Shown: positions 1-5,654, numbered from the stretch's first letter. The stretch is 6,215 nt of DNA from Thermoleophilaceae bacterium (GCA_013696905.1 JACCXP010000320.1:1-6215), one strand, 5' to 3'. Numbers and translations: made by a program. The notes: generated from the letters alone by a model not told the origin.

Positions 1-1488
1 GCCCGGGGCGCCGGCGCCCGGCGGCGCGATCACGCGCACGTCGAAGCGCCGCCCGGAGACCTCGACGGCGTAGGTCCGCTCCACCCCGGGCTCGGCGCGC
101 GGCGCCCCCGCGCCGTCGAGCGAGCTCTCGGCCGGTCGCGTGCCGGCAAGCCACTGGCGGTCCTCGACGAGGTCGCGACAGGTCTCGCCGCGGCGCCATT
201 GCTCACTCGCGAGCAGCGCCAGGTGAAATGGGACGAGCGTCGCGGGGCCCTCGACCTGGAACTCGTGCAACGCGCGCAGCATGCGCGCGGTCGCCCGCTC
301 GCGATTCGAGTCCCAGACGATCAGCTTCGCGATCAACGGGTCATACAGCGGCGATACCTCAGAGCCCGACTCCACCCCAGAGTCGACGCGTACGCCGGGG
401 CCCGCGGGCTCGCGGTAGGCGGAGATCCGGCCGGGCGAGGGCGCGAACCCGCTCGCAGCGTCCTCGGCGTTGACGCGGCACTCGATCGCGTGGCCGGCGA
501 GGCGGACATCGTCCTGCGAGAACGAGAGCGGCTCGCCCGCGGCGACCAGCAGCTGCTCGCGCACGATGTCGATTCCGGTGACCATCTCCGTCACCGAGTG
601 CTCGACCTGCACGCGGGTGTTCATCTCGAGGAAGTAGTAGACGCCGTCCTCGAGCAGCCCCTCGACGGTGCCGGCGGAGCGATACCCGGCGGCGCGCGCG
701 GCCTCCACCCCGACGCTGCCGATCCGCTCGCGCAGCTCGGCGTCGACGGCGGGAGCGGGGCTCTCCTCGATCAGCTTCTGATGGCGCCGCTGGACCGAGC
801 AATCGCGCTCGCCGAGGTGGACGACGTGCCCGTGGCCGTCGGCGAGCACCTGTACCTCGACGTGGCGCGGGTTCTCGAGGTAGCGCTCGAGGTAGACGGT
901 CGGGTCGGAGAAGAAGCGCAGGCCCTCCCCAGAGGCGCCCGCGAAGGCGGCCTCGAGCTGGTCGGGGGCGTGGGCGACGCGAAATCCCTTGCCGCCGCCA
1001 CCGCCCGCCGCCTTGACCGCGAGCGGGTAGCCGATCTCGCGCTCGGCGAGCACGGCGGCCTCGGCCGCCGTCTCGACCGGGGCCGTCGTGCCGGGCACGA
1101 TCGGCACGCCCGCGGCGCGCATCAGCTCGCGGGCGCGGGTCTTCGAGCCCATCGCCTCGATCGCCTCCGGCGGCGGTCCGACCCAGACGATGCCGGCCGC
1201 CTCGCAGGCACGCGCGAAGGCGGCGTTCTCGGCGAGGAAGCCATAGCCGGGATGGATCGCCTCGGCGCCCGAGCGGCGCGCGACCTCGAGGATGCGCTCG
1301 ACGGCGAGGTAGCTCTCGGCGGCGGGCCCCGGGCCGATCAGGTAGGCCTCGGATGCACGTCGGGCGTGGGGCGCGTCGCGATCGGGCTCGGAGTAGACCG
1401 CCACCGAGGCGATCCCGAGCTCCTCGAGCGCGCGGGTCACGCGGATCGCGATCTCGCCGCGATTGGCCACCAGCACCTTGGAGAACAC
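1..1488 (-). CDS. Acyl-CoA carboxylase alpha chain, biotin carboxylase region (partial, C-terminus off left edge)
   Basis: This subunit carboxylates biotin using ATP and bicarbonate, the first half-reaction of acetyl/propionyl-CoA carboxylase, in the cytoplasm. It begins MFSKVLVANRGEIA, the classic biotin carboxylase N-terminus, which fixes the GTG start at 1488. 496 residues are visible. Key residues fall at the same numbers as in E. coli AccC: Lys116, Lys159 before the glycine-rich ATP loop (162-166), His209, Gln233, His236, Lys238, Glu276, Glu288, Arg292, Gln294, Glu296 and Arg338. The motif EMNTRVQVEH lies at 288-297. The biotin carboxylase core ends near 450. Residues 470-486 (ERTYAVEVSGRRFDVRV) look like the entry to the linker or carrier region of AccA3-type fused chains, so the biotinylated lysine should lie beyond the window. 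No Shine-Dalgarno is seen; transcription is probably near-leaderless. It is divergent from the hydrolase gene, 66 bases apart. Family assignment is firm; the acyl substrate is set by the partner carboxyltransferase. Confidence 0.96.
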   Translation of the reverse strand, partial: MFSKVLVANRGEIAIRVTRALEELGIASVAVYSEPDRDAPHARRASEAYLIGPGPAAESYLAVERILEVARRSGAEAIHPGYGFLAENAAFARACEAAGIVWVGPPPEAIEAMGSKTRARELMRAAGVPIVPGTTAPVETAAEAAVLAEREIGYPLAVKAAGGGGGKGFRVAHAPDQLEAAFAGASGEGLRFFSDPTVYLERYLENPRHVEVQVLADGHGHVVHLGERDCSVQRRHQKLIEESPAPAVDAELRERIGSVGVEAARAAGYRSAGTVEGLLEDGVYYFLEMNTRVQVEHSVTEMVTGIDIVREQLLVAAGEPLSFSQDDVRLAGHAIECRVNAEDAASGFAPSPGRISAYREPAGPGVRVDSGVESGSEVSPLYDPLIAKLIVWDSNRERATARMLRALHEFQVEGPATLVPFHLALLASEQWRRGETCRDLVEDRQWLAGTRPAESSLDGAGAPRAEPGVERTYAVEVSGRRFDVRVIAPPGAGAPG

Positions 1489-1489
1489 G

Positions 1490-1502
1490 GGCCGGGAGGT
1501 TA
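1490..1502 (-). promoter_or_regulatory. Predicted -10 element for the biotin carboxylase gene (near-leaderless)
   Basis: Read on the minus strand, TAACCT occupies 1502-1497 and matches the TANNNT -10 pattern. Six or seven bases downstream puts transcription start near 1490, only two bases before the GTG at 1488. No purine-rich ribosome binding site lies in this gap, which fits near-leaderless translation, common in actinobacteria. No good TTGACA-like -35 is visible around 1520-1525. The call is inferred from spacing only. Confidence 0.45.
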
Positions 1503-1508
1503 GTGACC

Positions 1509-1527
1509 GCCCCCACGTGCCAGGGGC
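1509..1527. repeat. Inverted repeat GCCCC-N9-GGGGC between divergent genes
   Basis: GCCCC at 1509-1513 and GGGGC at 1523-1527 are perfect inverted arms around a 9-base spacer that contains the palindrome CACGTG (1514-1519). The element sits where both predicted divergent promoters would place their -35 regions, so it could be an operator. Short GC-only arms can arise by chance in DNA of this composition, so function is uncertain. Confidence 0.3.
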
Positions 1528-1540
1528 TGCCGCTCGGGAG

Positions 1541-1551
1541 GGCATAATGCC
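1541..1551. repeat. Odd-length palindrome GGCAT-A-ATGCC over the hydrolase -10
   Basis: GGCAT and ATGCC form perfect 5-base arms around a central A. The palindrome contains the predicted -10 hexamer CATAAT of the hydrolase gene, so a protein binding it would block that promoter. It could equally be chance symmetry around an AT-rich -10. Confidence 0.3.
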
Positions 1552-1555
1552 CGCG
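1543..1555 (+). promoter_or_regulatory. Predicted -10 element for the hydrolase gene (leaderless)
   Basis: CATAAT at 1543-1548 is the most AT-rich hexamer in the intergenic region and differs from TATAAT at one base. If its last T is position -7, transcription starts exactly at 1555, the G of the GTG start codon, giving a leaderless mRNA. A purine run GGGAGGG at 1536-1542 could act as a Shine-Dalgarno if transcription began further upstream, but its 12-base gap to the GTG is long. No clear -35 is visible. Confidence 0.5.
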
Positions 1556-3636
1556 TGCGACGGTCGCTCATCGCCATCGTGGCGGCCCTTGCCTTTTCCG
1601 TCGCGGTGGCGCCGGCGGGTGCCGCGACGCGCTTTCGTCCCTGCGCCGGCAACGGCGACGCCGTCGCTTTTGCCGCCAATCACCGTGTCGGCCTCGGGCC
1701 GGGCATCGAGTGCGCGCGCGTGCGCGTGGCGCTCGACCGCTCGGGGGCGCTGCCCGGCCGGATCTCGCTGCGCGTCGAGCGCGTGCGCGCCCCGCGCAGG
1801 CGGCGGGGAGCGGTGTTCGCCTTCGCGGGGGGCCCGGGACAGGCGGCGACACCGATCACGGAGGGGTTCGCGGAGGAGCTCGCGCCGGCGTTGCGCACGC
1901 GCGACCTGGTCGTCTTCGACCAGCGCGGCACCGGGCGCTCCGGGTTGCTGCGCTGCCGCGCGCTTGAGCGCGCGAACCTCTTGAACGCGGGACGCGAGGC
2001 CGCTCGTTGCGCCAGGACGCTCGGCGCGCGCAGGGCTCGCTACACGACCAGCGACTCGGTCGACGACGTCGAGGCGGTGCGCCGGGCGATCGGCGTCGAG
2101 CGGATCGTGCTGTTCGGGGTCTCCTACGGCACCAAGGTCGCGCTCGGCTACGCCGCCCGCTACCCGACGCACGTCGAGCGGCTGGTGCTCGACTCGATCG
2201 TCGACCTCGACGGTCCCGACCCGCTCTACCGCGACACGTTCGCCGCAGTCCCGCGCGCGCTCGACTCGGCATGCGCGCGAGGCGGCTGTCGCTCGATCAC
2301 GGCCGATCCGACCGCCGACCTGGCGCGCCTCGTCGCGCGCCTGAGCGCAGGACCGATGCGCGGCTACGTCGTCGGAGCCGACGGGCAGCGCCGTGCAGCC
2401 CGGCTGGGGCGCGTCGACCTACTCACCGTCCTGCTCGCAGGCGACTTCGACGAGTCGCTGCGGGCGGGCGTGCCGGGCGCGGTGCGCTCCGCCCTGCGTG
2501 GAGACCTGGCTCCGATCCTGCGGCTCGCCCGCCGCGGGCAGGCGGTCGAGGGCGAGCCGTTCCCGCCGTCGCTGCTCTCCTCGGCCCTGTTGGCGGCCAC
2601 CTCGTGTGAGGAGATCGCCTTTCCATGGCAGCGCACGGCCGCTCGTGCCGAGCGGCTGCGACAGCTGCGTGCGGCGGTGGCTTCGCTCCCCGCGACGGCG
2701 TTCGCGCCGTTCGACCGCTCGACGGCGCTCGCCTCGGATCTCGTACGGCTATGCGCAAGCTGGCCCCAGAGCGTGAGCCCGCCGGTGCTCGCAGTCGGGC
2801 CCTTGCCGGACGTGCCGGCGCTCGTCCTCGCCGGACGACAGGATCTGCGTACACCGCTCGAGGGGGCGCGAAGAGTCGCGGCGCGCTTCCCGCGCGGGCG
2901 GCTCGTGGCGGTGCCCGGAACCGGGCACGACGTGCTCAACAGCGACCTCTCCTCGTGCGCCCAGCGGGCGCTGCGCGCCTTCTTCTCGAACCGGCGCGTG
3001 CGCACGCGTTGCCGGCGCCCGCCGGTCGCCTTCGCGCCGGACCCGGTTAGCCCGCGGTCGCTCGCAGACGTGCGCCCGGCGGGCGGCCTCGGCGGCCGGA
3101 GCGGGCGCACGGTCTCCGCCGCCCTCGCGACGTTCGAGGACGTGCTTGCGCAGTCCCTGGTCGCCGCCGAGGCGGAGGATGGGTCGGTGCGCGGGGGGGG
3201 CCTGCGGCGTGGGCGCTTCCGGCTGCGCGTGCGCGGCCTGGAACGGCTCGAGGCAATCGACGTCGCCGACGAGCGAGCGCTCGAGCGGGCGCTCGAGCGA
3301 CTGTCGATCGAGCTGCGGATGGATCGGGTGGTCTACGTGCCGGGGGTGCGCGTGAGCGGCACGCTGCGCATCGCCGCGCTCGACGCGATCAGTGGGCGGC
3401 TGCGGATCTCCGGCGGGCCGGCGGCGGCAGGCACGCTCGAGCTGCGCGGGGAGGGGCGGCGGATCCGGCTCTCGGGCCGGCTCGACGGCCGCCGCGTCGC
3501 TGCCGAGGACTCGCTCGAGGGGACGGTCACAGCCACGGCCGCGGCGGCCCGCGATCCGCTTGGAGCCCTACGTTCTCGAGCAGGCCCGCTCGCGTCCAAG
3601 CGCTCTCGACCGCCGGCGGCGGCGACGCGGGAATAG
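1555..3636 (+). CDS. Secreted S33/TAP-like alpha/beta hydrolase (peptidase-like) with C-terminal extension
   Basis: This 693-residue protein is probably an exported serine hydrolase of the tripeptidyl-aminopeptidase-like S33 group. Residues 1-24 form a signal peptide: MRRS, a hydrophobic core, then a likely cleavage after AGA. The oxyanion motif GGPG is at 92-95, DQRGTGRSG at 122-130, and nucleophile Ser190 in GVSYGT. The acid is Asp430 (GRQDLRTP) and the base His458 (GTGHDVL). Several cysteines, including those in ACARGGC and Cys468, fit a secreted disulfide-bonded fold. The TAP-like C-terminal region ends near 480. Family members are usually about 450-530 residues, so 481-693 is an extra, glycine- and arginine-rich, probably beta-strand domain that I do not recognise. 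An in-frame TAG at 1501 and the leaderless-type -10 support GTG 1555 as the start. The last 110 bases overlap the opposite-strand small gene. Fold and triad are firm; substrate (peptide or ester) is unknown. Confidence 0.9.
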   Translation: MRRSLIAIVAALAFSVAVAPAGAATRFRPCAGNGDAVAFAANHRVGLGPGIECARVRVALDRSGALPGRISLRVERVRAPRRRRGAVFAFAGGPGQAATPITEGFAEELAPALRTRDLVVFDQRGTGRSGLLRCRALERANLLNAGREAARCARTLGARRARYTTSDSVDDVEAVRRAIGVERIVLFGVSYGTKVALGYAARYPTHVERLVLDSIVDLDGPDPLYRDTFAAVPRALDSACARGGCRSITADPTADLARLVARLSAGPMRGYVVGADGQRRAARLGRVDLLTVLLAGDFDESLRAGVPGAVRSALRGDLAPILRLARRGQAVEGEPFPPSLLSSALLAATSCEEIAFPWQRTAARAERLRQLRAAVASLPATAFAPFDRSTALASDLVRLCASWPQSVSPPVLAVGPLPDVPALVLAGRQDLRTPLEGARRVAARFPRGRLVAVPGTGHDVLNSDLSSCAQRALRAFFSNRRVRTRCRRPPVAFAPDPVSPRSLADVRPAGGLGGRSGRTVSAALATFEDVLAQSLVAAEAEDGSVRGGGLRRGRFRLRVRGLERLEAIDVADERALERALERLSIELRMDRVVYVPGVRVSGTLRIAALDAISGRLRISGGPAAAGTLELRGEGRRIRLSGRLDGRRVAAEDSLEGTVTATAAAARDPLGALRSRAGPLASKRSRPPAAATRE

Positions 3637-3757
3637 CCGCCTCCTCGAGGAAGAGCCCGATCGCAGCGGCGATCGCGGCCGTCTCCTCAGCGCTCGCCCC
3701 CGCGGTCGTGACCGCGATCTTGGGCAGAGGGGGCCGTCGCCCGCCGTTGCGGCTCAT
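3527..3757 (-). CDS. Small protein, candidate acyl-CoA carboxylase epsilon-like subunit
   Basis: A 76-residue protein beginning MSRNGGRRPPLPKIAVTTAG. Residues 21-41 form an alanine-rich amphipathic helix (SAEETAAIAAAIGLFLEEA), followed by a Pro/Ala linker (42-50) and a C-terminal segment with two tryptophans (SAWTRAGLLENVG at 52-64 and PRPWL at the end). A 'glutamate/alanine helix, proline linker, SAW-type tail' layout resembles actinobacterial acyl-CoA carboxylase epsilon subunits (AccE), which help join alpha and beta chains. It also lies on the same strand as, and between, the carboxyltransferase and biotin carboxylase genes. The similarity is from memory and weak, so the function is inferred. 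The ATG at 3757 follows a near-leaderless -10. The gene ends inside the hydrolase coding region, overlapping it tail-to-tail by 110 bases. An unrelated hypothetical protein is possible. The frame stays open further upstream, but that part is antisense to the neighbouring enzyme. Confidence 0.65.
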   Translation of the reverse strand: MSRNGGRRPPLPKIAVTTAGASAEETAAIAAAIGLFLEEAAIPASPPPAVESAWTRAGLLENVGLQADRGPPRPWL

Positions 3758-3758
3758 C

Positions 3759-3771
3759 GAACGGCAGGGTA
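3759..3771 (-). promoter_or_regulatory. Predicted -10 element for the small subunit gene (near-leaderless)
   Basis: On the minus strand TACCCT at 3771-3766 fits TANNNT and would start transcription near 3759, two bases before the ATG at 3757. The distance from hexamer to start codon is identical to that of the biotin carboxylase gene (TAACCT, same offset), and the hexamers differ by one base. This match suggests the two carboxylase genes could use the same kind of promoter. No strong -35 is seen; TCGACC at about 3794-3789 is a poor match. Confidence 0.45.
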
Positions 3772-3774
3772 CCC
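3767..3774. promoter_or_regulatory. Palindrome GGGTACCC, possible SigF-type -10 for the cyclodeaminase-family gene
   Basis: GGGTACCC is a perfect 8-base palindrome. Its GGGTA half matches the -10 core of actinobacterial SigF promoters (GTTT, 15-17 bases, GGGTA). On the plus strand, GTTGC at 3746-3750 lies 16 bases upstream, a partial -35 match. That would start transcription just before the ATG at 3794. Only three bases of the -35 core fit, so this is tentative. Confidence 0.22.
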
Positions 3775-3778
3775 GCAC

Positions 3779-3791
3779 TATCGTCGCCGGT
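3779..3791 (+). promoter_or_regulatory. Predicted -10 element for the cyclodeaminase-family gene (near-leaderless)
   Basis: TATCGT at 3779-3784 fits TANNNT and predicts transcription start near 3791, three bases before the ATG at 3794. No Shine-Dalgarno occurs upstream of that ATG (CGCCGGTCG precedes it). An overlapping alternative, CACTAT at 3776-3781, would give a six-base leader. The only competing proposal is the SigF-like GGGTA just upstream. Confidence 0.4.
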
Positions 3792-3793
3792 CG

Positions 3794-4765
3794 ATGAGCG
3801 CCCGCGCCGGCCTTCCCGTCTTCGACCACGACACGGTGCTCGAGGCGATCTCGCCGCTCGAGGCGATCGAGCGCGTTCGCGACGGCTTCGTGCGCTACGC
3901 GAGCGGCGAGTGGTCGATGCCCGCGAAGGTCTATCTCGACGCCGCACCGGCAGGCGACTTCCGCGCGATGCCGGCGAAGGGCGGAGGGCTCGCGATCCTC
4001 AAGTGGGTGACCTCCTTCCCCGGCAACCCGAAGCTCGGCCTGCCGGTCGTGACCGGGATCGTCTGCGTCTCGAGCGCCGAGACCGGCGAGCTGCTGGCCC
4101 TTCTCGATGCGCGCGCGGTGACGGCGCTTCGCACCGGGGCCGTGGCGGCGGTGGCTGCCCAGGAGCTCGCGCGCGAGGACGCGGCGAGCGTGGGGATGAT
4201 CGGCTGCGGGCTGCACGGCTCCTTCGCCGCCCGCTGCCTGGCAGCCGCGGAGTACGCGCCGGGCGTCTGCTTCGACCCCGACCCGGACGCCGCCGGGGCG
4301 CTCGCCGGTGAGCTCGGATGGGAGGCCGGAAGCCGCGAGGACGCGCTCGCCTGCGACGTCGTCACCTGCGTGACGCCCGGCCACGAGCCGGCCGTCGGCC
4401 GCTCCGACCTGCGCCCCGGCATGCACCTGTCGCTGCTCGGCGCCGACGGTCCCGGCAAGGCCGAGCTGAACCTCGACGTGTTCGAGGGCGCCGCGCCCGC
4501 GCCGCTCGCCCTCTTCTGCGACGAATGGACGCAGGCGAGCCACGGCGGCGAGCTGACCGGGGCGATCGAGGCGGGCCTCGTCGGTCGCCAGGACGTGCAG
4601 GATCTCGGCGCGGTGCTGACCGGCGCCGCCGCCGGGCGCCCGCATGCCGACGCGATCACGGTGTTCGACTCGACCGGCCTCGCGATCCAGGATCTGGCGA
4701 TCGTGCACGCGGTGCTCGAGGCGCACGCGGCCGGGATAGGCTCGGCGCAGGGAGTGCGCCTGTGA
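3794..4765 (+). CDS. Ornithine cyclodeaminase / mu-crystallin family NAD(P)-dependent enzyme
   Basis: A complete 323-residue member of the ornithine cyclodeaminase/archaeal alanine dehydrogenase/mu-crystallin family; length is typical. These cytosolic enzymes use NAD(P) to deaminate, cyclise or reduce amino or imino acids. Substrate-binding features appear in the usual order: SMPAK (41-45), FRAMPA (56-61), Lys70 in LKWVTSFPGNP, and RTGA (113-116). The Rossmann nucleotide loop is GCGLHG at 137-142. GADGPGKAEL at 216-225 carries Asp218, at the place of the catalytic Asp in ornithine cyclodeaminase (GGDCPGKTEL); the alanine dehydrogenase branch also has Asp there. The motif therefore does not settle whether this is a cyclodeaminase, alanine dehydrogenase or ketimine reductase. 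The ATG is 36 bases from the divergent small gene and lacks a Shine-Dalgarno, fitting a short-leader mRNA. The sigma factor follows 91 bases after the stop. No neighbouring gene of arginine or proline metabolism is visible. Confidence 0.92.
   Translation: MSARAGLPVFDHDTVLEAISPLEAIERVRDGFVRYASGEWSMPAKVYLDAAPAGDFRAMPAKGGGLAILKWVTSFPGNPKLGLPVVTGIVCVSSAETGELLALLDARAVTALRTGAVAAVAAQELAREDAASVGMIGCGLHGSFAARCLAAAEYAPGVCFDPDPDAAGALAGELGWEAGSREDALACDVVTCVTPGHEPAVGRSDLRPGMHLSLLGADGPGKAELNLDVFEGAAPAPLALFCDEWTQASHGGELTGAIEAGLVGRQDVQDLGAVLTGAAAGRPHADAITVFDSTGLAIQDLAIVHAVLEAHAAGIGSAQGVRL
4744..4760 (+). terminator. Hairpin at the end of the cyclodeaminase-family gene (no T-tract)
   Basis: GGCGCA (4744-4749) and TGCGCC (4755-4760) form a perfect 6-base GC-rich stem with a GGGAG loop, ending two bases before the TGA at 4763. 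There is no T-run afterwards (TGTGATGGCG follows), so it would be a non-canonical terminator, an mRNA-end stabiliser, or a chance fold inside coding sequence. Confidence 0.3.
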
Positions 4766-4856
4766 TGGCGTTGGGAAACCGGTCTGTAACCCGATGCCGC
4801 GAGGCACGGTCTACCCATGACCGTCAACCGTCTCGCTACGAAGGAGCGCTCTCCCG
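4766..4856 (+). promoter_or_regulatory. Leader/intergenic region of the sigma factor gene with imperfect direct repeats
   Basis: This 91-base gap is visibly less GC-rich than the genes around it, so it probably holds the sigma gene's own promoter. CGGTCTGTAACCCGATG (4780-4796) and CGGTCTACCCATG (4807-4819) are imperfect direct repeats with a 27-base period. No convincing -35/-10 pair or SigF-type GTTT...GGGTA is visible on the plus strand, so autoregulation cannot be claimed. Read-through from the upstream gene is also possible. Confidence 0.35.
4841..4846 (+). promoter_or_regulatory. Ribosome binding site AAGGAG of the sigma factor gene
   Basis: AAGGAG at 4841-4846 is a strong Shine-Dalgarno, ten bases before the ATG at 4857, and fixes that start. 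It is the only clear one in the window; the other genes with visible starts appear leaderless or nearly so. Confidence 0.8.
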
Positions 4857-5654
4857 ATGTTGCAGACACAGAAGGCTTCGCCCGCCGCGACGGGTCGCTT
4901 CGGAAGCGCCGGCGAGCGCACGCGTGAGGACCGTCGTCTGCTCCTCTCCTACCATCGCGAGGGCGACGCCGGCGCGCGCGACGAGCTGATCGAGCGCTTC
5001 CTCCCGCTGGCGCGCCAGCTCGCTCGCCGCTATCAGCGCGCGAACGAGCCGCTCGACGACCTGATGCAGGTGGCGGCGGTCGGGCTCGTCAAGGCGGTGG
5101 ACCGCTTCGATCCGGATCGCGGCACCGCCTTCTCCTCGTACGCCGTGCCGACCATCCTCGGCGAGCTCAAGCGCTACTTCCGCGACTCGGCGTGGGCCGT
5201 GCATGTGCCGCGCGGGATGCAGGAGCGGGTGATCGCGATGAACCACGCCGTCGCCCGCCTGTCGCTCACGACCGGCCGCTCGCCGACCGTGATCGACATC
5301 GCCGCCGCGCTGTTGATCCCGAGCGAGCAGGTCCTCGAGACGATGGAGGCCGCGAGCGCCTACGACGCCGTCTCGCTCGACGGGTCGCGCTCGTCCGAGG
5401 ACGACGGCGGCGACACCTACGCCGACTCGCTCGGCGGCGACGACGAGCGCTACGAGCTCGTCGAGTACGGCGCTGCGATCGCGCCCACGCTGCGAGCGCT
5501 GCCGGAGCGCGACCGGCTGGTCCTGCACCTGCGCTTCGTCGAGGACCTCACGCAGCTCGAGATCGCCGAGCGCATCGGCGTCTCGCAGATGCACGTCTCG
5601 CGGCTGATCCGGCGCGCGCTCGAGCGCCTGCGCACAGTGGCGAACCACCAGTAG
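4857..5654 (+). CDS. RNA polymerase sigma factor, SigB/SigF/SigG family
   Basis: A 265-residue group 3 sigma-70 factor that would direct RNA polymerase to stress or developmental promoters. Region 2 spans about 25-110, with LDDLMQVAAVGLVKAVDRFD (66-85) for core binding and GTAFSSYAVPTILGELKRYF (89-108) for -10 recognition and melting. Region 3 includes VHVPRGMQE (116-124) and SPTVIDIAAAL (142-152). An acidic linker, SSEDDGGDTYADS, lies at 179-191. Region 4 has the helix-turn-helix LTQLEIAERIGVSQMHVSRL (231-250). Length and layout match SigB/SigF proteins, which are usually held by an RsbW-type anti-sigma kinase; none is encoded nearby in this window. Residues 1-20 are poorly conserved, but the AAGGAG site supports this ATG. 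The gene ends six bases from the stop of the convergent carboxyltransferase gene. The family is secure; the exact orthologue (SigF against SigB) cannot be decided here. Confidence 0.94.
   Translation: MLQTQKASPAATGRFGSAGERTREDRRLLLSYHREGDAGARDELIERFLPLARQLARRYQRANEPLDDLMQVAAVGLVKAVDRFDPDRGTAFSSYAVPTILGELKRYFRDSAWAVHVPRGMQERVIAMNHAVARLSLTTGRSPTVIDIAAALLIPSEQVLETMEAASAYDAVSLDGSRSSEDDGGDTYADSLGGDDERYELVEYGAAIAPTLRALPERDRLVLHLRFVEDLTQLEIAERIGVSQMHVSRLIRRALERLRTVANHQ

Noticed and set aside
199..1503. Long plus-strand open frame (434 codons) opposite biotin carboxylase
   Set aside because: It is the antisense shadow of a gene with fully conserved catalytic residues; its translation is Arg/Asp/Gly/Leu-rich with no family motifs, as expected in high-GC DNA.
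359..1516. Minus-strand open frame of 385 codons in another frame of the biotin carboxylase
   Set aside because: Arginine-rich low-complexity translation, whereas the true frame matches AccC residue by residue.
1463..1984. Plus-strand frame using the ATG at 1547
   Set aside because: Out of frame with the hydrolase signal peptide and motifs, and it gives Arg/Ser/Pro-rich sequence.
3271..3300. Repeated GCGCTCGAGCG units in the hydrolase gene
   Set aside because: They encode the RALERALERL helix with favoured CTC-GAG codon pairs, which recur throughout the window; not a separate repeat element.
3392..3793. N-terminal extension of the cyclodeaminase-family frame back to 3392
   Set aside because: The extra residues are arginine-rich and overlap the hydrolase and small genes; family homology begins just after the ATG at 3794.
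3758..4807. Upstream part of the minus-strand open frame that ends with the small protein
   Set aside because: It is antisense to the well-supported cyclodeaminase-family gene; only the part from the ATG at 3757 looks like a real protein and has a promoter-like -10.
4836..5648. Minus-strand 270-codon frame opposite the sigma factor
   Set aside because: Shadow of the sigma gene; no recognisable motifs and no start signals.
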